From positions 41,456 to 105,455 of the forward strand of contig NZ_VCNG01000021.1 in the NCBI RefSeq assembly GCF_006227205.1: DNA of 64,000 bases, given 5' to 3'. Shown one piece after another: positions 10,605 through 18,497 of this stretch (position 1 is the stretch's first letter; each line of letters opens with the position of its first letter). The DNA comes from Pseudomonas sp. ICMP22404. GTDB taxonomy: Bacteria > Pseudomonadota > Gammaproteobacteria > Pseudomonadales > Pseudomonadaceae. A program made the position numbers and the translations under genes. Under the pieces are notes generated by a model that was not told the origin of the DNA, did no database searches, and saw only the letters and a list, made by a program, of their open reading frames with translations.

Positions 10605-10900
10605 CTGTGGAAGCGAGCCGGCTCGCGGTAGCGGTGTGCCAATCAGTTAAAGGTTAGCTGACATGCCGCTTTCGCGGGCAAGGTCGCTCCCACAGTAGAT
10701 TTGCGGTGTATGCAATCTTATGGAAAGCGCCGGACCGGTGGGAGCCGAGCTTGCTCGCGATAGCGGTGGCACACCTGACATGGATGCAAGCTACACGACG
10801 CCATCGCGAGCAGGCTCGCTCCCACAGGGGTCTGCGGTGTATGGAGTATTTGTGCACGGAGCGGGAATTGTGGGAGCGCGCCTGCTCGCGATGGCGGCGG
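10605..10900. repeat. REPIN cluster between clpB and pgeF
   Basis: The gap upstream of clpB and downstream of pgeF holds inverted REP pairs at 10605-10694 and 10737-10828 and a single REP at 10869-10900. No gene is visible in this gap of about 350 bases. Confidence 0.85.
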
Positions 10901-10916
10901 CATATCCGGCAGCCTT

Positions 10917-11642
10917 CTACTGTTCGATCCAGACGAGGGAGGCGAAGCGACCGGTGCGCGGGCTGCGACGGTAGGAAAAGAAGCGTGGATCGGTCACGGT
11001 GCACAGCCCGCCGCCGTAGACCGCCGAGACACCCCGCGCGGCCAGCCGCAGGCGCGCCAGCGCATAGATGTCGGCCAGGAACTTGCCGGCGTTGTGGCTC
11101 GGCACAAAGGCTTGTACCGCCTGGGGCAGTTGCGCGATGAACGCCTCACGCACTTCCGGTCCGACTTCAAAGGCTTGCGGGCCAATGGCCGGGCCGAGCC
11201 AGGCGAGAATCTCATCCGCTGGCGTTGCCAGGCTGTCCAGGGTGGCTTCCAGTACGCCGTTCGCCAACCCGCGCCAACCGGCATGGGCGGCCGCGACGCG
11301 CGTACCGGCGCGGTTACAGAACAGCACGGGCAGGCAGTCCGCGGTCATCGCCGTGCAGGCGATACCCGGCATGGCGGTCCAGCTGGCATCGGCGGTCGCG
11401 ACCTGGGTCGGATCGGCCTCGACCACGGCAATCCCATGGACCTGCTGCAACCAGGCCGGACGGATGGCGAATTGGTCGGTGAGCCGTCGACGGTTCTCGG
11501 TGACGGCCGTTGGGTCATCATCGACATGGTCGCCGAGGTTGAGGCTGTCGAACGGCGCCACGCTGACGCCGCCCGCACGGGTGGTGACACAGGCCTTGAC
11601 CCAGGCTGGCGCGGGCCAGTCGGGTATCAGCCAGTCATTCAT
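10917..11642 (-). CDS. pgeF: Peptidoglycan editing factor PgeF (YfiH / Cu-oxidase_4 family)
   Basis: This 241-residue cytoplasmic protein belongs to the YfiH family, earlier called polyphenol oxidase or laccase. In E. coli PgeF removes misincorporated L-Ser from peptidoglycan precursors. The metal and active-site motifs are visible: QVHG near residue 71, ADCLPVLF near 125 and HAGWRG near 143. The ATG overlaps the rluD stop by four bases (ATGA), so it is translated from the rluD message, a gene order conserved in gammaproteobacteria. Confidence 0.93.
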   Translation of the reverse strand: MNDWLIPDWPAPAWVKACVTTRAGGVSVAPFDSLNLGDHVDDDPTAVTENRRRLTDQFAIRPAWLQQVHGIAVVEADPTQVATADASWTAMPGIACTAMTADCLPVLFCNRAGTRVAAAHAGWRGLANGVLEATLDSLATPADEILAWLGPAIGPQAFEVGPEVREAFIAQLPQAVQAFVPSHNAGKFLADIYALARLRLAARGVSAVYGGGLCTVTDPRFFSYRRSPRTGRFASLVWIEQ

Positions 11643-12601
11643 CCGACGAATGCCTCGCGGTCCTGCTTGAGCAACGTCAGCAGCCAGACGAAGTCATCCG
11701 GCAACGGCGATTCCCAGCTCATGCGCTTACCGGTGGTCGGATGATCCAGTTCCAGGAAACGCGCATGCAGCGCCTGACGCGGGAAGTGCTTCAGGGACTC
11801 GACCATGGTCACGCTGGCGGCCGGCGGGATGCGGAAGCGGCCGCCATAAGCCGGATCGCCCACCAACGGGAAGTTGATGTGGGCCATGTGCACGCGGATC
11901 TGGTGGGTACGACCGGTTTCCAGCTTGACCCGCACGTGGGTGTGGGAGCGGAAGCGTTCAAGCACGCGGTAGTGACTGACCGCCGGCTTGCCGCCCTCCA
12001 TCACCGCCATGCGCTGGCGCTGCTGACCGTGACGACCGATGGGAGCGTTGATCTTGCCGCCAGCGGTCACTACACCGATCACGATGCATTCATAGATGCG
12101 GCTGACACTGCGGCTTTGCAGTTGTGCGACCAACTGGGTCTGCGCCTGGATGGTCTTGGCCACCACCATCAGACCGGTGGTGTCCTTGTCGAGACGATGC
12201 ACGATACCGGCCCGGGGCACATTGACGATATCCGGCACGTGGTGCAGCAAGGCATTGAGCAGGGTGCCGTCGGCGTGACCGGCGGCCGGATGCACCACCA
12301 GGCCCGCAGGCTTGTTGATCACCAGGATGTCGTCATCTTCATAGACGATGTCCAGGGCAATGTCCTGGGCTACCCATTCGCCCTGGGCTTCCTGCTCTGC
12401 CGTCAGCTCGAGGATGGCACCGCCATGGACGATGTCGCGCGGGCGGATGACCGCCCCATCCACCGTCAGGCGGCCGTCCTTGATCCAGGCGGAAAGGCGC
12501 GAGCGCGAATGCTCGGTGAAGAGTTGGGCGGCGACTTGATCGAGGCGTTGGCCGCCCAATTCGGACGGCACCTCTGCGCGAAGTTCTATTTTATCGGACA
12601 T
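11639..12601 (-). CDS. rluD: 23S rRNA pseudouridine synthase RluD
   Basis: RluD forms pseudouridines 1911, 1915 and 1917 in helix 69 of 23S rRNA. The 320-residue product has an N-terminal S4 RNA-binding domain (LDQVAAQLFTEHSRSRLSAW) and the RluA-type catalytic domain with the catalytic Asp in HRLDKDTTGLMVVAK. The start at 12601 (MSDKIELRAEVPSELG) fits the family; the frame extends upstream across the bamD promoter region, which is coincidental. It diverges from bamD with 150 bases between starts. Confidence 0.95.
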   Translation of the reverse strand: MSDKIELRAEVPSELGGQRLDQVAAQLFTEHSRSRLSAWIKDGRLTVDGAVIRPRDIVHGGAILELTAEQEAQGEWVAQDIALDIVYEDDDILVINKPAGLVVHPAAGHADGTLLNALLHHVPDIVNVPRAGIVHRLDKDTTGLMVVAKTIQAQTQLVAQLQSRSVSRIYECIVIGVVTAGGKINAPIGRHGQQRQRMAVMEGGKPAVSHYRVLERFRSHTHVRVKLETGRTHQIRVHMAHINFPLVGDPAYGGRFRIPPAASVTMVESLKHFPRQALHARFLELDHPTTGKRMSWESPLPDDFVWLLTLLKQDREAFVG

Positions 12602-12751
12602 GCTCGGACTGGGCGTCGGCACAGCCTTTGGTTTCGGCTGCGCGCTTGTGGTTAAATACGGCGTCTTTTGCCCCGAGGCTTTCAACGGGGCGCTCATCAT
12701 AACAGGACGGCCCCGCCCAAGACAGCGGCCGTCATAGGGACGCAAGCCGCC

Positions 12752-13768
12752 ATGCAAGTGAAACACCTGCTGCTGATCGCCATCCTCGCATTGACTGCTG
12801 CTTGCTCGTCGAAGGAAGTCGTAGACGAAAACCTGAGCGAAGTCGAACTGTACCAACAGGCGCAGAAGGACTTGGACAACAACAGCTACACCAGCGCCAC
12901 CGCCAAGCTCAAGGCCCTGGAGTCGCGGTATCCGTTCGGTCGTTACGCCGATCAGGCCCAGTTGGAGCTGATCTACGCCAACTACAAGAACGCCGAGCCC
13001 GAAGCTGCCAAATCTGCCGCCGAACGCTTCATTCGCCTGCATCCACAGCACCCGAACGTCGATTACGCCTATTACCTCAAGGGCCTGACGTCTTTCGACC
13101 AGGACGTCGGCCTGCTGGCGCGCTTCCTGCCGCTGGACATGACCAAGCGTGACCCGGGCGCCGCACGCGACTCGTACAACGAGTTCGCCCAACTGACCAG
13201 CCGCTTCCCCAACAGCCGCTACTCGCCGGATGCCAAGCAGCGCATGATCTACCTGCGCAACCTGCTGGCTTCCTACGAAATCCACGTGGCCGACTACTAC
13301 CTGACCCGTCAGGCCTACGTCGCCGCCGCCAACCGTGGTCGCTACGTGGTGGAAAACTTCCAGGAAACCCCTTCGGTCGGCGACGGCCTGGCGGTGATGA
13401 CCGAGGCGTACCAACGCCTGCACCTGGACGAACTGGCAGCCAGCAGCCTGGAAACCCTGAAACTGAATTACCCGGACCACCCTTCCCTGGTCGATGGCCA
13501 GTTCACCCCCCGCGTTGCAGAAGCCGACAACCGTTCATGGCTGAGCAAGGCGACCCTGGGCCTGATCGAATCCCGTCCGCCACTGCCACCGGGCGAAACC
13601 CGCGCCAACCAGGACGTACAGCGTCAGTTCCAGGATGCCAAGGAAGCCATTCCGAACGAGCTCAAGCCAAAGGATGAAAATGGCGATGTGATTGAAGAAC
13701 CGGAGGCTGAGAACAACTCCAGCGACCGCTCCTGGTTCAGCTACATGACCTTCGGCCTGTTCGACTGA
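12752..13768 (+). CDS. bamD: Outer-membrane assembly lipoprotein BamD
   Basis: BamD (ComL) is an essential lipoprotein of the BAM complex that inserts beta-barrel proteins in the outer membrane. The 338-residue precursor has a signal peptide with lipobox LTAAC, then TPR-type helical repeats (ELYQQAQKDLDNNSYTSATA onwards). The C-terminal extension is acidic and serine-rich, longer than in E. coli (245 residues), as is usual in Pseudomonas. The start at 12752 is the Met that begins the signal peptide. It is monocistronic with a strong terminator. Confidence 0.95.
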   Translation: MQVKHLLLIAILALTAACSSKEVVDENLSEVELYQQAQKDLDNNSYTSATAKLKALESRYPFGRYADQAQLELIYANYKNAEPEAAKSAAERFIRLHPQHPNVDYAYYLKGLTSFDQDVGLLARFLPLDMTKRDPGAARDSYNEFAQLTSRFPNSRYSPDAKQRMIYLRNLLASYEIHVADYYLTRQAYVAAANRGRYVVENFQETPSVGDGLAVMTEAYQRLHLDELAASSLETLKLNYPDHPSLVDGQFTPRVAEADNRSWLSKATLGLIESRPPLPPGETRANQDVQRQFQDAKEAIPNELKPKDENGDVIEEPEAENNSSDRSWFSYMTFGLFD

Positions 13769-13784
13769 GCACAGGGCATTCACA

Positions 13785-13813
13785 AAAGGGAGACCCGACG
13801 GTCTCCCTTTTTT
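13785..13813 (+). terminator. bamD intrinsic terminator
   Basis: A perfect 11-base-pair stem (arms AAAGGGAGACC and its complement, loop CGAC) is followed by TTTTTTA, 17 bases after the bamD stop. Confidence 0.93.
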
Positions 13814-13892
13814 ATGCCTGGATCCTATTGAACTGTGCGCCGCCCCAGTCCTTGGCTAAACTGCCTCATCTCTCGCCAGAAAGCCGCCCATC

Positions 13893-14126
13893 ATGCTTCG
13901 TCTAATCATCTTGTTCGCCGTCGTTGCCTCCGCCATATGGATCTTTCGCAACGTGAAGCCCAAGGCGTCCGCGACGCGATCATCCCGGGAACAGGATGCC
14001 CCGCCCATGGTTCGCTGCGCCCACTGTGGCGTGCACCTGCCGCGTGACCGGGCACTCCCTCTCCAACAACAGTGGTACTGCAGCCAGGCTCACCTCGAGC
14101 AAGGCCCGGGCCCTCGTGATCGCTGA
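13893..14126 (+). CDS. PP0621 family small membrane-anchored zinc-ribbon-like protein
   Basis: This 77-residue protein has one N-terminal membrane helix (LRLIILFAVVASAIWIF) and a C-terminal CAHCGVHLPR...WYCSQAH segment that looks like a treble-clef or zinc ribbon with Cys-x2-Cys and Cys-x3-His ligands. It corresponds to the PP0621 family, which regularly precedes pilS in Pseudomonas. Its stop overlaps the GTG start of pilS, so the two are probably cotranslated and it could modulate the PilS sensor; that role is inference. Confidence 0.85.
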   Translation: MLRLIILFAVVASAIWIFRNVKPKASATRSSREQDAPPMVRCAHCGVHLPRDRALPLQQQWYCSQAHLEQGPGPRDR

Positions 14127-15702
14127 GGCTTCCCCTCGCGTCAGACAGACGCAGCGCCTGCTGCGTCTCTATCACCTGTACCGCTTGAGCATCGGCATCA
14201 CCCTGGTGCTGCTGATCTCCAGCAACATGGACAACCGCCTGCTGGAGTTCGCCAACGACGACCTGCTGCGCAGTGGCAGCTGGTTGTACCTGGTGCTGAA
14301 CATCCTGCTGGTGGTGTTCCTTGAAAACACCCGAAGCCCCGCCCGGCTGTTTGGCCTGGCCCTGACCGATGTGTTGCTGCTGTCATGGCTGTTCTTCGCG
14401 GCAGGCGGTGCTCCCAGCGCCATTGGCAATCTGCTCATTGTTTCGGTGGCCATTGGCAACACGCTGCTGCGCGGCCGAGTCGGCCTGTTGATCGCTGCCG
14501 TCGCCACGATCGGCATAGTGGGGTCTAGTTTCTTCCTTGGCCTGCACGACTCGAACTCTCCCGGCAGTTATTTGCAGGCCGGTACCCTGGGAGCGCTATG
14601 CTTCGCCGCTGCGCTGCTGGTACAAGGCCTGACCCGGCGACTGGAAGCCAGCGAAACCCTGGCCGAGCAGCGAGCCAGCGAGGTGACCAGCCTCGAAACC
14701 CTCAATGCCTTGATCCTGCAGCGCATGCGCACCGGCATCCTGGTGCTCGATCGTCAACGCCGGGTGCAACTGGCCAACGAAAGCGCCTTGAACCTGTTGG
14801 GCATGCACGACCTGGTCGGCCAGCCAATCGATGACTACTCCGCCGCCCTCGTCGACAGCTTGAAAGTGTGGCTGAACAATCCCAGCCTGCGCCCACCAAC
14901 CCTGGCCATCACCGGCACGGGCCTGACCCTGCAACCGAGCTTCATCGCCCTGGGGCACAACGAACAGCATCAGATCCTGGTGTTTCTCGAAGACCTGGCC
15001 CAGGTGGCCCAGCACGCCCAGCAACTGAAACTCGCCTCACTCGGGCGCCTCACCGCCGGCATCGCCCATGAAATCCGCAATCCCCTGGGGGCCATCAGCC
15101 ATGCGGCGCAATTACTGCGCGAGTCCGAGGAACTGAACGACTCGGATCGACGTCTGACACAGATTATTCAAGATCACTCCCAACGAATGAACCGCGTCAT
15201 CGAAAACGTCCTGCAGTTGTCCCGTCGCCAGCAAACCACGCCCCAGCGCCTGGACCTGCGCACCTGGCTCGACCAGTTCGTCCAACAGGCCCGCGAAAGC
15301 ATGGCCGCGCACCAGCAATTGCATCTGAGCATCGCCCCGGGCGACTACACCACGCTCATGGACCCCGATCAATTGACCCAGGTGCTCGACAACCTACTGC
15401 GCAACGCCTGGCGCCACAGTGCCCAGGCCCATGAACGGGCCGAGTCCTGGCTGGAACTGTTCGTCGATCCCCATAGCCATCTCCCCACGCTGGACATCAT
15501 CGACAACGGCCCCGGCGTGACACCGGACCAGCAGGCGCACCTGTTCGAACCCTTTTTCACCACCAGCAGCCAGGGCACCGGCCTTGGGCTCTATCTGTCC
15601 CGTGAGCTGTGCGAAAGCAATCAGGCCCGCCTAGACTTCAAACCACGCCAAGGCGGCGGCTGCTTTCGCATCACTTTTGCTCACGGACGGAAACAGATTT
15701 GA
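14116..15702 (+). CDS. pilS: Sensor histidine kinase PilS
   Basis: PilS is the polar membrane kinase that senses pilin level and phosphorylates PilR. The 528-residue product has about six N-terminal membrane helices, a cytoplasmic PAS domain (residues about 195-300), the H-box LTAGIAHEIRNPLGAISHAA with the phosphorylatable His, and an ATPase domain with DNLLRNAWRH (N-box) and DNGPGV / GTGLGLYLS (G-boxes). I choose GTG at 14116, overlapping the previous gene by 11 bases, because the downstream sequence IAEASPRVRQTQRLLRLY matches the family start; an ATG further up (13996) lies inside the upstream gene. Confidence 0.93.
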   Translation: MIAEASPRVRQTQRLLRLYHLYRLSIGITLVLLISSNMDNRLLEFANDDLLRSGSWLYLVLNILLVVFLENTRSPARLFGLALTDVLLLSWLFFAAGGAPSAIGNLLIVSVAIGNTLLRGRVGLLIAAVATIGIVGSSFFLGLHDSNSPGSYLQAGTLGALCFAAALLVQGLTRRLEASETLAEQRASEVTSLETLNALILQRMRTGILVLDRQRRVQLANESALNLLGMHDLVGQPIDDYSAALVDSLKVWLNNPSLRPPTLAITGTGLTLQPSFIALGHNEQHQILVFLEDLAQVAQHAQQLKLASLGRLTAGIAHEIRNPLGAISHAAQLLRESEELNDSDRRLTQIIQDHSQRMNRVIENVLQLSRRQQTTPQRLDLRTWLDQFVQQARESMAAHQQLHLSIAPGDYTTLMDPDQLTQVLDNLLRNAWRHSAQAHERAESWLELFVDPHSHLPTLDIIDNGPGVTPDQQAHLFEPFFTTSSQGTGLGLYLSRELCESNQARLDFKPRQGGGCFRITFAHGRKQI

Positions 15703-17042
15703 ATACACGCTCACGGCAACGGATCCTGATCGTCGACGACGAACCGGACATCCGCGAACTCCTGGACATCACCCTGGGCAGGATGAAACTCGACACCCGC
15801 AGCGCCAGGAATCTTGCCGAGGCCCAGTCTCTGTTGGCGGAAGAGGCGTTCGACCTGTGCCTGACCGACATGCGCCTGCCCGACGGTACCGGCCTGGAAC
15901 TGGTGCAGCACATCCAACAGCGCTTCCCGCAACTGCCGGTGGCGATGATCACCGCCTACGGCAGCCTGGAAACCGCCATCGACGCCCTCAAGGCCGGGGC
16001 TTTTGACTTTCTGACCAAACCGGTCGACCTGGGTCGGCTACGAGAACTGGTCACCAGCGCCCTGCGCCTGCCACCGGCCACCGCCCCGACCACCATCGAA
16101 CGCTGCCTGCTGGGCGACTCCCCGCCAATGCGCAGCGTGCGCAAACAGATCGAAAAGCTGGCCCGCAGCCAGGCGCCGGTGTACATCAGCGGGGAGTCGG
16201 GCTGTGGCAAGGAACTGGTGGCACGGCTGATCCACGAACAAGGCCCCCGTTCCAGTCGGGGTTTTGTGCCGGTCAACTGCGGGGCCATCCCGACAGAGCT
16301 GATGGAAAGTGAGTTTTTCGGCCATCGAAAAGGCAGCTTCAGCGGTGCCATCGAGGACAAGCCCGGTCTGTTCCAGGCCGCCCACGGTGGCACCCTGTTC
16401 CTCGATGAAGTGGCTGACCTGCCCCTGGCGATGCAGGTCAAGCTGCTGCGAGCGATCCAGGAAAAGGCCGTGCGCGCCGTTGGTGGTCAGCAGGAGGAAG
16501 TGGTGGATGTCCGCATCCTCTGCGCGACCCATAAGGACCTGGACGCCGAAGTGGCCGCCGGGCGCTTTCGCCAGGACCTGTACTACCGCCTGAACGTCAT
16601 CGAACTCCGCGTCCCGCCCCTTCGCGAGCGCCGCGAAGACATCGAGCCGCTGGCCATCCACATGCTCCAGCGCCTGGCGGCCAGCACCGGCAACCCCGCC
16701 GCCAGAATCCATCCCCAAGCCCTCGAGGCCCTTCGAAACTACCGCTTCCCCGGCAACGTACGAGAGCTGGAAAACATGCTCGAACGGGCCTACACCCTCT
16801 GCGAACACCAACAGATCGAAGCCGACGACCTGCGCCTGGCCGAAGGCAATGGCATCACCGACACCGCCAACCCCGATTTGATGCGAGTCGACAACCTGGA
16901 AGACTATCTGGAAGACGTCGAACGCAAGGTCATCCTCCAGGCCTTGGAAGAAACCCGCTGGAACCGCACCGCCGCAGCGCAGCGATTGAAGCTGTCGTTT
17001 CGGTCAATGCGGTATCGGTTGAAGAAATTGGGGTTGGATTGA
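15699..17042 (+). CDS. pilR: Sigma-54-dependent response regulator PilR
   Basis: PilR activates pilA transcription from a sigma-54 promoter when phosphorylated by PilS. The 447-residue product has a receiver domain (IVDDEPDIRELL, phospho-acceptor Asp in CLTDMRLPDG), an AAA+ domain with GESGCGKE and Walker B GGTLFLDEVADL, and a Fis-type helix-turn-helix at the C-terminus. The sigma-54 contact loop reads GSFSGA instead of the canonical GAFTGA. The TTG start at 15699 overlaps the pilS stop (TTGA), and GGACGGAAA lies upstream; no suitable ATG exists near the receiver domain. Confidence 0.94.
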   Translation: MNTRSRQRILIVDDEPDIRELLDITLGRMKLDTRSARNLAEAQSLLAEEAFDLCLTDMRLPDGTGLELVQHIQQRFPQLPVAMITAYGSLETAIDALKAGAFDFLTKPVDLGRLRELVTSALRLPPATAPTTIERCLLGDSPPMRSVRKQIEKLARSQAPVYISGESGCGKELVARLIHEQGPRSSRGFVPVNCGAIPTELMESEFFGHRKGSFSGAIEDKPGLFQAAHGGTLFLDEVADLPLAMQVKLLRAIQEKAVRAVGGQQEEVVDVRILCATHKDLDAEVAAGRFRQDLYYRLNVIELRVPPLRERREDIEPLAIHMLQRLAASTGNPAARIHPQALEALRNYRFPGNVRELENMLERAYTLCEHQQIEADDLRLAEGNGITDTANPDLMRVDNLEDYLEDVERKVILQALEETRWNRTAAAQRLKLSFRSMRYRLKKLGLD

Positions 17043-17078
17043 GGGAGCCACCACCAGTGGCTCGGCTCAGACCGTCCC

Positions 17079-17210
17079 TGTGGCGAGGGGATTCATCCCC
17101 GCTGGGCTGCGTAGCGGCCCTAAGACAGTCGATACAATCTGCCCGATACACCGAGGTGTAAGGATTCAGGGCTGCTACACAGCCCAGCGGGGATAAATCC
17201 CCTCGCCACA
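17079..17210. repeat. Inverted repeat pair of the GGGGAT(A/C)AATCCCC family
   Basis: Outer ends TGTGGCGAGGGG and CCCCTCGCCACA face each other with CGCTGGG / CCCAGCG inside, a second REPIN-like family distinct from the CTCCCACA one. It occupies the gap between the convergent pilR and DUF6124 genes. Confidence 0.85.
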
Positions 17211-17234
17211 ACCGCCAGTTCTATTGATCAGTTC

Positions 17235-17600
17235 CTAATCCGCCGACACCGGCACCCGCTCATCCAACACCCGATTGGCCAGCAATTCGCTCAGCTCGAT
17301 CAGCTGCTGCACACCCAAAGCGACATGCCGACGCGAACCATCAAGCTCGAAAGCCAGGTCGCTGAGCGTCGCGTTGGCGGATGCCAGGGTTTCGCTCAGG
17401 TTGGCGAGGAGGCATTCGGCGTCTATGCCTTCCATGACGGTGAATAACTGGCTTGAGGCTGGTTTCTTTTTGACTTCAGGTGGAGGGGCCAGGTAATAGT
17501 CGAGGGCGCGCTTGGCGGCTTCATCGAGCTTTTGAGGATCGAGCCCGCCATGGGCTGATGAGGAATCTGTTTCAGGGGGATTGGGTGTGACTTTGATCAT
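17235..17600 (-). CDS. DUF6124 family protein
   Basis: This 121-residue soluble protein begins MIKVTPNPPETDSSSAHGGL, followed by helical segments (LDEAAKRALDYYL and ANLSETLASANATLSDLAFE). It matches the Pseudomonas DUF6124/DUF3077-like group of unknown function, which is often present in many paralogues per genome. The start at 17600 has TTGGAG seven bases upstream. A structured leader lies directly in front of the ribosome binding site. It is a single gene convergent with pilR. Confidence 0.82.
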   Translation of the reverse strand: MIKVTPNPPETDSSSAHGGLDPQKLDEAAKRALDYYLAPPPEVKKKPASSQLFTVMEGIDAECLLANLSETLASANATLSDLAFELDGSRRHVALGVQQLIELSELLANRVLDERVPVSAD

Positions 17601-17606
17601 CGTGCA

Positions 17607-17720
17607 TCTCCAAGGTTTGGAGCTGCCACCGATCGCCGCGACGCAATTGGAGGTGGCAGCTGTACGCGGGTTCGCGGACCGAGACCTTGGTACCCGGCAT
17701 ACCCGAAGGTATCCCACGCA
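17607..17720 (-). promoter_or_regulatory. Structured 5' leader of the DUF6124 gene
   Basis: Immediately upstream of the ribosome binding site there is a perfect 10-base inverted repeat (17621-17630 and 17652-17661, AGCTGCCACC with its complement). Further upstream are a smaller hairpin with CGCGGGTTCGCGG and one with a TTCG tetraloop around 17695-17712. I recall the same leader in front of other DUF6124/DUF3077-type genes in Pseudomonas genomes, but that cannot be checked here. A post-transcriptional role is inference. The remainder up to about 17990 shows no gene. Confidence 0.45.
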
Positions 17721-17991
17721 CAGCCAGCCATGACAGAACGATAAATGCCGAAGCTCCATCGTAGGCTGGAATTATGCACCAAGTTAGCGGGCCGCGACGC
17801 CCGGACGCTGAATTGGCAGCGACCGAAAGAGGTTAGCGATAAGCCTTCCCACCCGGCAACCGCCAAAGCTCGTCGGAAAAATCGGCTTCAGCTTGGATGT
17901 TGTCCGACCATTCCCACAAATCTCGAACAGCTGTCAGCTCGCTCACAACAACTCTGCGGCAACCTGTTATTTCTCAGCCAACGCCAATCCC

Positions 17992-18080
17992 CGTGGGAGC
18001 GAGCCTGCTCGCGATTGCGGTGGGTCAGTTTGAATACATGTTGAATGTCCGACGCCATCGCGAGCAGGCTCGCTCCCACA
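17992..18080. repeat. REPIN (CTCCCACA family)
   Basis: An inverted pair has outer ends CGTGGGAGCGAGCCTGCTCG and GAGCAGGCTCGCTCCCACA and about 30 bases between the REP cores. Confidence 0.88.
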
Positions 18081-18094
18081 ATTTGATCTATATA

Positions 18095-18410
18095 TGGCCG
18101 GAGAGACAGGTCGGCTGTAAGGCCGCCTCGCTTTTGCTTTTGCTTTTGCTTTTGATCTTGATCTTCGGGCCCCATTAACCACGCTGGCCGAACGCAGGCA
18201 TTGCGTAGTGGGCAACCCGGCATGGATGCCGGGTTAGCCGCGCTGGGCCATGGATGGCCCTTCGCGGCGGGCCCACGGAGCAATGCCGGAGTGAGGGCAC
18301 ACCGAGCCTAGGCGAGGTGCCGAGTGGTGGGGCCAAGCCTTTTTTGCTTACTTTTTTTGGCGTCTGAAAAAAAGTAAGCCGCCGTAAGGGCGGAACCCTA
18401 AGTGGCCGTT
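18095..18410. repeat. Hairpin-rich interspersed element with CTTTTG hexamer array
   Basis: No gene is present. The stretch contains four perfect CTTTTG units (18131-18154) plus two degenerate ATCTT units. It also has a hairpin AACCCGGCAT-GG-ATGCCGGGTT at 18214-18235, a hairpin GGGCCAT-GG-ATGGCCC at 18245-18260, and a 13-base-pair hairpin at 18346-18379. I recognise similar text from many intergenic sites of fluorescent pseudomonads, so I call it an interspersed repeat. Its function, possibly RNA, is unknown. Confidence 0.55.
18346..18379. terminator. Bidirectional terminator-like hairpin downstream of thiO
   Basis: Perfect 13-base arms GCTTACTTTTTTT and AAAAAAAGTAAGC with loop GGCGTCTG put T runs within the stem for both directions. 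It lies about 120 bases past the thiO stop, inside the interspersed element. Confidence 0.55.
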
Positions 18411-18443
18411 ACCGCAGCAATGGATATGTACTCGACGCAAGAC

Positions 18444-18471
18444 CGCCATCGCGAGCAGGCTCGCTCCCACA
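18444..18471. repeat. Single REP (CTCCCACA family)
   Basis: One copy, GCCATCGCGAGCAGGCTCGC followed by TCCCACA, lies just downstream of thiO. Confidence 0.85.
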
Positions 18472-18497
18472 ATTGGATCGGAGTACACCGCAAGATC

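Noticed and set aside
12602..13480. N-terminal extension of the rluD frame across bamD
   Set aside because: It would overlap bamD entirely on the opposite strand; RluD family proteins begin at 12601.
17597..17866. An 89-codon frame over the DUF6124 leader
   Set aside because: It lies on the structured leader and shows no protein-like pattern; it is better explained as regulatory sequence.
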